Source: Candidatus Zixiibacteriota bacterium (GTDB lineage Bacteria > Zixibacteria > MSB-5A5 > SM1-73). From it: a stretch of 6,025 nucleotides of DNA. Below, piece by piece: positions 1 through 4,825 of the stretch. The notes under the pieces were generated by a model, which saw only the letters and a list, made by a program, of their open reading frames with translations, searched no databases and was not told the origin of the DNA. The first letter of the stretch is position 1. Each line of letters starts with the position of its first letter. Position numbers and translations under genes: made by a program. Location: contig JALHUP010000354.1 in the NCBI GenBank assembly GCA_022866585.1, positions 1 to 6,025 on the forward strand. Direction: 5' to 3'.

Positions 1-29
1 ATATAAAGCTCTTTGTCTTGAAAGCAGTT

Positions 30-56
30 TTCGGTCAAGCTAAAGCTTGACACTCC
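30..56 (-). repeat. Interspersed hairpin repeat, copy 1
   Basis: Read on the minus strand, this begins GGAG, forms a perfect 8-bp stem (GTCAAGCT with AGCTTGAC, bases 34-41 and 44-51, 2-base gap), and ends CCGAA. The core TTTAGCT and the CGAA tail recur in the hairpins at 1997-2021 and 2347-2374, although the stem bases differ. No T-tract follows on either strand, so an intrinsic terminator is unlikely. It lies about 50 bases upstream of the probable promoter of the first chaperone gene. Function unknown. Confidence 0.5.
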
Positions 57-104
57 AGCAAAACCTTTCTACCTTGATTTTCCCGGAAACCTGTCAAAAT
101 GAAC

Positions 105-132
105 TTGACAAATAAGTTTTAGATTTTATTTT
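105..132 (+). promoter_or_regulatory. Probable sigma70-type promoter of the first skp-like gene
   Basis: A perfect -35 hexamer TTGACA (105-110) is followed, after 16 bases, by TATTTT (127-132), which matches 4 of 6 positions of TATAAT. The -35 hexamer is also the right arm of an inverted repeat, TGTCAA (92-97), 7 bases, TTGACA (105-110), which could be a repressor operator. A start near 138-142 would give a 5' leader of about 70 bases. The call rests on motif match only. Confidence 0.45.
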
Positions 133-194
133 AGGTGGGTAATTGTGGAAGTCTTTGATTTTATCGTATTCTCAATGAATTTATATTTAACTTA

Positions 195-201
195 AAGGAG
201 G
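195..201 (+). promoter_or_regulatory. Strong ribosome binding site for the first skp-like gene
   Basis: AAGGAGG lies 8 bases upstream of the ATG at 210. It is near-perfectly complementary to the 16S anti-SD and fixes this start. The ATG at 202 is out of frame and too close to the SD to be used. Confidence 0.85.
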
Positions 202-209
202 ATGATAGC

Positions 210-1247
210 ATGAAGAGAAACAAAGCCTGGTGGGTTAGGGTGATTATTTTAGCAGGATTTGTTTTTGCGCTTCTGGTTTCCTCAAACTCTGCTCAGGAGC
301 TGAAGATCGGATACGTAGACGTTCAGCGATTGAAAGCGGAATACAAGGAGTATGTCCAAGCACAGGAGAAATTCAATAAGCTTATGGTAGTTTGGCAGGC
401 AAAAGCGGATTCGCTGCAGAAGCAGATTGATTCGTTACAGAAAAAGGTGCAGAACCCCCCGGTTACGATGCGTCAGGAGGCTATAGACCAATTGCGGGAA
501 AAACTCTTGGTTAAACAGAATGAGTATCAGCTCTTTGCGAACCAAGTGATGGGTCAGGATGGCGAGGCGGCTAAAAAAGAGTTGGAGCTTTCCAAGCCCT
601 TGATAGATAAAATAAACACGGTGATAAAGCTTGTCGCCTTGAAGGGTAATTACACTTATGTCTTGGATTACACGGCGGGAACTGTCTTGTATGCCAGCGA
701 AGCATATGACCTCACAGATCAAGTTTTGGCGGAGCTTAATACGTCGCTAGTTGAAAAAGAGAAACAGGAAACAACTCAAACGACTAGTAAGACTTTGAAG
801 AAATATGTATGGGAACTACACCCGTACGAACTGGAAGCAGTTCAGGAACTACTTCAAAATACATATGAGGAGGTTCTTGGGGCCAAAAGTATACTTTTTT
901 CCACTACTATTACGATGAATAAGATTCCTAAGAAGAGCAGAATTATCGGTATGGGGCAAGTAGAAGATGTCGGGTATATTGAAATCCCCGATTCAGTTGT
1001 AACGACGACGGGTGTCATTTTTAGGGGAACTACTTACCCTATTGACTCTTGTTTGTCCCTGATTTCTGCTCTCGAAAAGAAGGTAAGAGAAAAAGTAGTA
1101 GAAGTTGACGTGCCTGGGGAACAGAAGAAAGAACGGATAAGAGTGTTGAAGCTCGTTACTGAAATTTACTTTCATGGCTATTCTGTTGGCTACATGCCTT
1201 ATGATAAAGGCCATATTATGCCTATTGAGTTGAGTATTGAGCAGTAA
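210..1247 (+). CDS. Skp/OmpH-family periplasmic chaperone with an unrecognised C-terminal domain
   Basis: This 345-residue exported protein has two parts. Residues 1-28 are a signal peptide: a basic start with Lys and Arg, a hydrophobic core at about 11-23, and cleavage near NSA-Q. Residues 30-180 match the Skp/OmpH pattern, with a short beta strand LKIGYVDVQRL, a long charged helical region rich in Lys, Glu and Gln (about 40-135), and a closing segment containing YTYVLDYTAGTVLYA. Known Skp proteins trap unfolded outer-membrane proteins in the periplasm for the BAM machinery. They usually have about 160-190 residues, so this protein is roughly twice as long. Residues 183-200 form a polar, Thr/Gln/Lys-rich linker. 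Residues 201-345 appear to be a mixed alpha/beta domain without membrane segments, and I do not recognise it. The N-terminal domain aligns without gaps to the next gene, making this a tandem duplicate. The chaperone assignment is fairly sure; the role of the extra domain is unknown. Confidence 0.85.
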   Translation: MKRNKAWWVRVIILAGFVFALLVSSNSAQELKIGYVDVQRLKAEYKEYVQAQEKFNKLMVVWQAKADSLQKQIDSLQKKVQNPPVTMRQEAIDQLREKLLVKQNEYQLFANQVMGQDGEAAKKELELSKPLIDKINTVIKLVALKGNYTYVLDYTAGTVLYASEAYDLTDQVLAELNTSLVEKEKQETTQTTSKTLKKYVWELHPYELEAVQELLQNTYEEVLGAKSILFSTTITMNKIPKKSRIIGMGQVEDVGYIEIPDSVVTTTGVIFRGTTYPIDSCLSLISALEKKVREKVVEVDVPGEQKKERIRVLKLVTEIYFHGYSVGYMPYDKGHIMPIELSIEQ

Positions 1248-1263
1248 GACCTCTTTACATAGT

Positions 1264-1350
1264 GATATCTCTGCTATTAAGGAGATGTTTCAGAGGGGAA
1301 ATATTGCCCAAGCAAAAGCGACCAGCATCGCCCTCCCGGGGACGTATTAG
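1264..1350 (+). pseudogene. Possible coding remnant or very short ORF between the two chaperone genes
   Basis: In the frame ending at TAG 1348-1350, the sequence reads as protein-like: D-I-S-A-I-K-E-M-F-Q, then RGNIAQAKATSIALPGTY. It has a mix of helix-forming and charged residues typical of real coding DNA. An internal ATG at 1285 would give 21 residues. Bases AAGGAG (1279-1284) lie immediately before that ATG, with no spacer, which is too close to serve as an SD. I know of no family for it. It may be the tail of a decayed gene or chance. Confidence 0.2.
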
Positions 1351-1385
1351 AGATTTTTAGTATCTTTAAATCTTGCGGACATCAA

Positions 1386-1406
1386 TAGCAAAGAACCTTT
1401 TTGCTA
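1386..1406 (+). other. Short hairpin in the leader of the second skp-like gene
   Basis: TAGCAAA (1386-1392) and TTTGCTA (1400-1406) form a 7-bp inverted repeat around a 7-base loop. It ends about 30 bases before the SD. No convincing -35/-10 pair is visible between the two chaperone genes, so the second gene may depend partly on read-through, and the hairpin may lie in the leader. A terminator is unlikely because no T-run follows the stem. Confidence 0.3.
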
Positions 1407-1434
1407 CTCTCTCAAAGCGGAGCTTAATAAACTA

Positions 1435-1442
1435 AGAGGAGG
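1435..1442 (+). promoter_or_regulatory. Strong ribosome binding site for the second skp-like gene
   Basis: AGAGGAGG ends 8 bases before the ATG at 1451. It is as strong as the site of the first chaperone gene and fixes the start. Confidence 0.85.
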
Positions 1443-1450
1443 TTGAAAAA

Positions 1451-1987
1451 ATGAAGAAAGTCGTGGCACAAGCAGTTATAACGATGCTGTTAGGGATTTT
1501 GGTCTGGAGCATCTCCTTTTCAACAGGCATGGCTCAGCAGTTGAAAATCGGATACGTGGACATTCAGCGACTGAAAGCTGAATATAAAGAATACGTTCAA
1601 GCTCAGGAGAAATTCAATAAGCTTATGGTGGTCTGGCAGGCAAAGGCGGATTCGATGCAAAAGGGGATGCAGGAATTGACGGACAAGTTAGAAAAGCAAA
1701 ACCTCCTTTTAAGCGAGCAAGCAAAAAATGAAATAAGGGAACAACTCTTGGTTAAACAAAACGAGTATCAGCTTTTTGCCAACCAGGTGATGGGGCCGGA
1801 TGGTGAAGCGGCACAAAAAGAGTATGAGCTTTTCAAGCCCTTGATTGACAAGATCAACACCGTAATAAAGCTTGTTGCCTTGAAGGAGAACTACACCTAT
1901 GTTTTAGATTCAACCGCTGGAACTGTCCTATATGCTAAGGATGAGTTGGATATAACCAGCAAAGTCGTAGCAGAACTAAATAAATAA
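1451..1987 (+). CDS. Skp/OmpH-family periplasmic outer-membrane-protein chaperone
   Basis: This 178-residue protein has the usual length and layout of the Skp/OmpH family. A signal peptide (1-28; Lys-Lys start, hydrophobic 8-23) ends at GMA-Q. It is followed by the strand LKIGYVDIQRL, a long helical arm predicted to be coiled coil (about 40-135), and a C-terminal strand segment YTYVLDSTAGTVLYA that returns to the body. In characterised members, three such chains form a jellyfish-like trimer that holds unfolded outer-membrane proteins. The mature part aligns without gaps to the preceding gene, with 111 identical residues of 150 (28-177) counted by eye. Identity is nearly complete at 31-68, 99-115 and 129-145, but only about 5 of 27 at 72-98, in the helical arm. 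The gene ends where the shared domain ends, one residue after N177. The neighbouring bamA or lpxD genes usual in other lineages are not visible in this window. Family assignment is strong. Confidence 0.9.
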   Translation: MKKVVAQAVITMLLGILVWSISFSTGMAQQLKIGYVDIQRLKAEYKEYVQAQEKFNKLMVVWQAKADSMQKGMQELTDKLEKQNLLLSEQAKNEIREQLLVKQNEYQLFANQVMGPDGEAAQKEYELFKPLIDKINTVIKLVALKENYTYVLDSTAGTVLYAKDELDITSKVVAELNK

Positions 1988-1996
1988 AGGGAAAAT

Positions 1997-2021
1997 GTAG
2001 CGGAGAGCTTTAGCTCTCGAA
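1997..2021 (+). repeat. Interspersed hairpin repeat, copy 2
   Basis: It begins GTAG, has a 7-bp stem GAGAGCT/AGCTCTC (2003-2009 and 2012-2018), contains the TTTAGCT core and ends CGAA. It starts 9 bases after the stop codon of the second chaperone gene. No T-tract follows, so it is a poor intrinsic terminator even though it lies at the gene's 3' end. It belongs with copies 1 and 3. Confidence 0.55.
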
Positions 2022-2310
2022 GTTGGTTCAGGAATGGGAGGGATTGTTGCCTTAAATATTCTTCTCAAGGGTTTCGTTAAAAAAGGTTTCGGTGGCGGTT
2101 ACGTATCGTTTATCGTAAAGGCGGTTTCGTTTATTCGTATGAATGCATACGCATCGTATTAAGACTAAAAGCGAAACCAATCTCAAGACACAGACTTCGT
2201 GCATCCGAAACCGATACGTAGACGAAACCCAAACCGATCCTTATGGATCCAAATTCGGATAAACGAGAGACAGGTTTAAACAACAGCCCCTCCAATTCCC
2301 GAACCAGCTT
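2020..2310. repeat. Imperfect long inverted repeat
   Basis: Left arm 2020-2049 (AAGTTGGTTC...ATTGTTG) and right arm 2281-2310 (CAACAGCC...ACCAGCTT) are complementary at 25 of 30 positions. At least two of the differences would still allow G-U pairing. Complementarity continues more weakly inward through GGTTTCG and TACGTATCG units, so a transcript could fold into a long branched hairpin. It lies inside the segment bounded by hairpin copies 2 and 3. Confidence 0.6.
2100..2130 (+). repeat. Shared intergenic repeat unit, copy a
   Basis: The unit reads TACGTATCGT, two T, ATCGT, six bases, then GGTTTCGT. The reverse complement of 3176-3205, on the other side of marC, reads TACGTATCGT, two A, ATCGT, five bases, then GGTTTCGT. 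This match between two otherwise unrelated non-coding stretches is unlikely to be chance and points to a common repeat family. Confidence 0.55.
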
Positions 2311-2346
2311 AAACTATATAGTGTCGTCCGTCACGTTCGTCTATTA

Positions 2347-2374
2347 TTCGGGCGGAGCTAAAACTCCGCCCTAC
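2347..2374 (-). repeat. Interspersed hairpin repeat, copy 3
   Basis: On the minus strand it begins GTAG, has an 8-bp GC-rich stem GGGCGGAG/CTCCGCCC (bases 2350-2357 and 2364-2371, 6-base loop), contains TTTAGCT and ends CGAA. It faces copy 2 in inverted orientation 325 bases away. It ends 30 bases before the marC start codon, so it would lie in or just ahead of the marC leader. The following plus-strand sequence is only weakly T-rich. Confidence 0.6.
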
Positions 2375-2404
2375 TTGTTTGGTCCTTAGTGACAACTATT
2401 CAAA

Positions 2405-3025
2405 ATGTCCTACTTAGCATATTTTGGCACGGTTTTCATCTCCCTGTTTTTAGTGGTAGATGTGGTAACTAACTTGCCCATCTTTCTGTCTTTGACTGAG
2501 AAATATTCTACCATAGAACGGAAAGCCATAGCCAAAAAATCACTTCTGGTTGCTCTGGGAGTGCAACTCTTATTTGTCATTTTCGGAAACTACGTCTTTG
2601 GATATTTAAACATCAAGCTCTACTCATTTTCCATTGCCGGAGGCATCTTGCTATCCATAGTTTCGATGGAGATGCTTTTTGGACACAAAACCCGCACCGA
2701 ATACCACGAAGAAAAAGATCGGAAAGAGGAACAGGAAAACATCACCATAGTTCCACTTGCCATTCCATTGCATACCGGTCCTGCATCCATCGTTACCGGG
2801 ATGATCATTTTTGGTGAAGCGGACACTCTAATCTTGAAATCTATCTTTATTTTTTCCACTATTTGCGTCTATTTAGTGTCCATGCTCATCTTGATCAAAT
2901 CCGGTTTGATTTTTAAAATCTTTAAGCCTTTAGGGATGAGGGTCATCACTCGGGTGATGGGGCTTATCCTGCTCACCCTCGCAGTTCAATTTGTTATCAA
3001 CGGAATTAAGGAAGCATTAAAATAG
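2405..3025 (+). CDS. MarC-family (UPF0056) integral inner-membrane protein
   Basis: This 206-residue protein has six likely membrane helices at about 4-27, 46-68, 72-92, 114-136, 143-166 and 182-203. A charged loop at 94-112 (EYHEEKDRKEEQE) separates the two three-helix halves. Family signatures are SFSIAGGILL (74-83) followed by MEMLFG (88-93), IVPLAIPL followed by TGP (115-126), and RVMGLILLTLAVQFVINGI (183-201). The family was named for multiple antibiotic resistance, but later work on the E. coli protein did not support that role. Its transport or other function is unknown. The first signature, usually DPxGNxP, reads DVVTNLP here (19-25), replacing the Pro and Gly. An in-frame TGA at 2390-2392 and the lack of another start codon force the ATG at 2405, yet no SD is visible before it. 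The gene stands alone between two repeat-rich gaps and converges on the M16 operon. Family assignment is firm. Confidence 0.92.
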   Translation: MSYLAYFGTVFISLFLVVDVVTNLPIFLSLTEKYSTIERKAIAKKSLLVALGVQLLFVIFGNYVFGYLNIKLYSFSIAGGILLSIVSMEMLFGHKTRTEYHEEKDRKEEQENITIVPLAIPLHTGPASIVTGMIIFGEADTLILKSIFIFSTICVYLVSMLILIKSGLIFKIFKPLGMRVITRVMGLILLTLAVQFVINGIKEALK

Positions 3026-3175
3026 GTGAATATGTTGCTTTGTCAGTTAAATAAAGATTGCATCTTCTGGGTTTCGTTTTAAAAGGTTATGGTTTAGATT
3101 CGCTTCGCTCACTACAAGTCGGTTAAGTATCGCGTAGAAAGTCATCGTCATCGTTCGAGGTCTAAGATACGACAG

Positions 3176-3205
3176 ACGAAACCAAGAGACGATTTACGAT
3201 ACGTA
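3176..3205 (-). repeat. Shared intergenic repeat unit, copy b
   Basis: This is the inverted counterpart of the unit at 2100-2130. The flanking TACGTATCGT, ATCGT and GGTTTCGT blocks are identical, and the spacer between the last two blocks differs by one base in length. It lies 151 bases after the marC stop codon. Confidence 0.55.
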
Positions 3206-3308
3206 GCCTAAACCTAAACCGCCAAACGATAATCATATCCGAAGGATTCGCCTATGTCGGAGAAATCTTATTTTGTAGATAGAGCACTACGGGATCCCAT
3301 TCTGACAA

Positions 3309-3345
3309 AAAGAAAGGGTGGAACCCAGTGTTCCACCCTTTCTTT
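3309..3345 (-). terminator. Intrinsic terminator of the M16 operon, probably bidirectional
   Basis: A perfect 15-bp stem (3309-3323 with 3331-3345) contains the GC-rich block GGGTGG/CCACCC and encloses a 7-base loop, CCCAGTG. Read on the minus strand, the stem ends in TTTCTTTTTG, giving a good U-tract, and it begins 20 bases after the M16 stop codon. On the plus strand the stem ends CTTTCTTTAA, so it may also stop transcription arriving from marC. This is the clearest regulatory element in the window. Confidence 0.9.
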
Positions 3346-3365
3346 AATTGGCAAAAGCTTCGGGA

Positions 3366-4766
3366 CTATTTCAGAAATGAGGTAACTTCGACTTCTCCTA
3401 ACGATTCCAGTTTGGGTTTAACCTCTTCAGCTTTGCTGACTACCACCAGTTTTATATTATCCGGATCCAGATATTTTTGAGCGACCCGTAAAATATCATC
3501 GGCGGTGACGGCACTTATGTTCTTGCGGAAATTCTTTATGTAGTCCTCTCCCAGATCATAAATCTCAACATTTAAGATCTGGGTGGCAATCTGCTCGGGG
3601 GTCTCAAATTGTAAAGGAAAATATCCATCATAAAAGGACTGGGTTTCAGAAAGCTCCTTCTGAGAGACTTTTTCAGTGCGAATCCGCTTAATTTGATCCA
3701 AGACAGCTTGAATCGCTCCCAAGGTTGAATCTATTCGGGTATAGGTGCTCACCTCAAAAGCTCCTTTTAGCTTATATGAGTCAAAATTGCAGCCTATATC
3801 ATAGGTAAGCCCTCTTTTTGCCCGGACTTCATCCATCAAACGAGAGGCGAATCCTCCCCCTCCTAAAATGTAGTTCATCACCCTGACCGGAAAATAATCC
3901 GGGCTTTTCCTGTCGATGCCGAAGTGTCCAATCTTGACGTAAGATTGAGTTAAATCCGGCTTATCCACCAGAAGTATCTGGTGTCCCTTTATCTGGGGAG
4001 GTTGGACAAAATTCGGTGTAGCAAATTCTCTTTTCTCCCAAGAGCCAAACTTGCTTTTGACCTTCTTCAACACATCGGCGGTTTTGACGTCCCCCACCAC
4101 CGCTAAGATGGCATTATTGGGCACATAATAAGTTTTGTGAAAATTAACTATGTCCTCTCTGGTGATCCCGGATACACTCTCTTCGGTCCCTTCCCGGGGC
4201 TGACCATAAGGATGCTCGCCAAAAACGAACTTTCGGAAGTTCTCTTCTGCTACCGATCCGGGATCATCTTTTTGCTGCATTATTCCAGCCAGGGTCTGCC
4301 TTCTTAATCTCTCTATTTCATCCTCTTTGAAGGTGGGATTCAGGATGATGTCTGTCAACAAGTCCAAGCCGGTATCGAAATATTTATTGAGCACACGGCA
4401 GGTTGCAAAGGTGGCGTCCCAGTCCGCTCCAGCATCCAGGCTTCCTCCTACAAAGTCGATAGCTTCGGAAATCTGTGTCGCATCTTTGGTCTTGGTGCCT
4501 TTTCGCAGAAGTCCAGCGGTCAAATCGGCCAGCCCCGCTTTACCCGCAGGATCATAAGCTGAACCTGATTTCAGCACCAACCTGAAAGCCACCACCGGCA
4601 ACTCATGGTGTTCAATCACTATCACCTTCAGACCATTGTCTAAAATCTCCTTTTTTATCTCGGGAAGCTTTATTTCCTGGGCAGAGGCAATTCTGAAATT
4701 GCTGGATGTTAAGAACAGAAGAAAAGCGATAAGGATTGTGTTCACCACAACTATCTTTTTTCTCAT
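3366..4766 (-). CDS. M16B-family peptidase-like subunit without zinc site (Arg/Tyr-motif partner)
   Basis: This 466-residue exported protein belongs to the M16 (pitrilysin/MPP-like) family. The signal peptide (1-29; Arg-Lys-Lys start, hydrophobic 5-20) ends ASA-Q. The N-terminal M16 domain (about 35-220) includes NGLKVIV (44-50) and later FHKTYYVPNNAILAVVGDV (209-227). The C-terminal domain (about 255-440) follows. Where active members have the zinc motif HxxEH, this chain has DLTAG (81-85), so it cannot bind catalytic zinc there. It keeps the substrate-side motif SRLMDEVRAKRGLTY, with Arg315 and Tyr322 at the spacing of the Arg/Tyr pair in M16 enzymes. It lies 59 bases after the zinc-bearing gene on the same strand and probably forms a heterodimeric protease with it. 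Characterised heterodimers such as mitochondrial processing peptidase also have one inactive chain. AAGGAG (4774-4779) lies 7 bases before the ATG and fixes the start. Substrate unknown. Confidence 0.92.
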   Translation of the reverse strand: MRKKIVVVNTILIAFLLFLTSSNFRIASAQEIKLPEIKKEILDNGLKVIVIEHHELPVVAFRLVLKSGSAYDPAGKAGLADLTAGLLRKGTKTKDATQISEAIDFVGGSLDAGADWDATFATCRVLNKYFDTGLDLLTDIILNPTFKEDEIERLRRQTLAGIMQQKDDPGSVAEENFRKFVFGEHPYGQPREGTEESVSGITREDIVNFHKTYYVPNNAILAVVGDVKTADVLKKVKSKFGSWEKREFATPNFVQPPQIKGHQILLVDKPDLTQSYVKIGHFGIDRKSPDYFPVRVMNYILGGGGFASRLMDEVRAKRGLTYDIGCNFDSYKLKGAFEVSTYTRIDSTLGAIQAVLDQIKRIRTEKVSQKELSETQSFYDGYFPLQFETPEQIATQILNVEIYDLGEDYIKNFRKNISAVTADDILRVAQKYLDPDNIKLVVVSKAEEVKPKLESLGEVEVTSFLK

Positions 4767-4773
4767 TTTTCAG

Positions 4774-4779
4774 CTCCTT
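4774..4779 (-). promoter_or_regulatory. Ribosome binding site of the second M16 gene
   Basis: AAGGAG on the minus strand lies 7 bases before the ATG at 4766. With the 59-base gap to the upstream gene and no visible promoter in that gap, it supports co-transcription with separate translation initiation. Confidence 0.8.
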
Positions 4780-4825
4780 TTTTGAGAATTTTTGCTTGGC
4801 TTAAGTTTCTAGTCAGTTGAATCCC

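Larger units (their letters stand above)
1988..2404 (+). other. Long non-coding, repeat-rich intergenic region upstream of marC
   Basis: These 417 bases hold no plausible gene. They contain two facing hairpin repeats (1997-2021 and 2347-2374), an imperfect 30-base inverted repeat (2020-2049 with 2281-2310, 25 of 30 positions complementary), and six GGTTTCG/CGAAACC heptamers. They also hold two TACGTATCG/CGATACGTA units and two small perfect hairpins: CGTATG-AATG-CATACG at 2136-2151 and GATCC-TTAT-GGATC at 2236-2249. A weak -10-like TATAGT (2317-2322) has no matching -35. The marC promoter therefore could not be located. Confidence 0.7.
3026..3365. other. Convergent non-coding region with repeat patch and terminator
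   Basis: These 340 bases separate the converging marC and M16 genes and hold no plausible gene. Bases 3069-3225 are a patch related to the one upstream of marC. It opens GGGTTTCGTTTTAAAAGGTT, compared with GGGTTTCGTTAAAAAAGGTT at 2069-2088. It carries CGAAACC (3177-3183) and CGATACGTA (3197-3205), and has an imperfect inverted pair, GGTTATGGTTTAG near 3085 and CCTAAACCTAAACC near 3207-3220. Bases 3226-3305 show nothing I can assign. The terminator follows. Confidence 0.65.

Noticed and set aside
435..722. Open reading frame of 95 codons on the minus strand inside the first chaperone gene
   Set aside because: It lies wholly antisense to a well-supported gene, has no SD, and its translation is rich in Cys, His and Leu without any family signature.
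993..1214. Minus-strand reading frame of 73 codons under the C-terminal part of the first chaperone
   Set aside because: It is a shadow of the plus-strand frame and has no recognisable motif or start signal.
2003..2018. Hairpin after the second chaperone gene as its intrinsic terminator
   Set aside because: No T-tract follows the stem on the plus strand, and the same hairpin type occurs at two other places unrelated to gene ends.
2070..2230. GGTTTCG repeats as a possible CRISPR array
   Set aside because: The units are only 7-9 bases, occur in both orientations and are irregularly spaced. There are no repeat-sized direct repeats or cas genes.
2317..2322. TATAGT as the -10 element of a marC promoter
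   Set aside because: The bases 16-18 upstream (around ATTCCC) do not resemble a -35 hexamer, and the site falls inside the repeat block.
2620..2859. Minus-strand reading frame inside marC
   Set aside because: It is antisense to a clear membrane-protein gene, and its Met- and Ser-rich translation is the expected by-product of that sequence.
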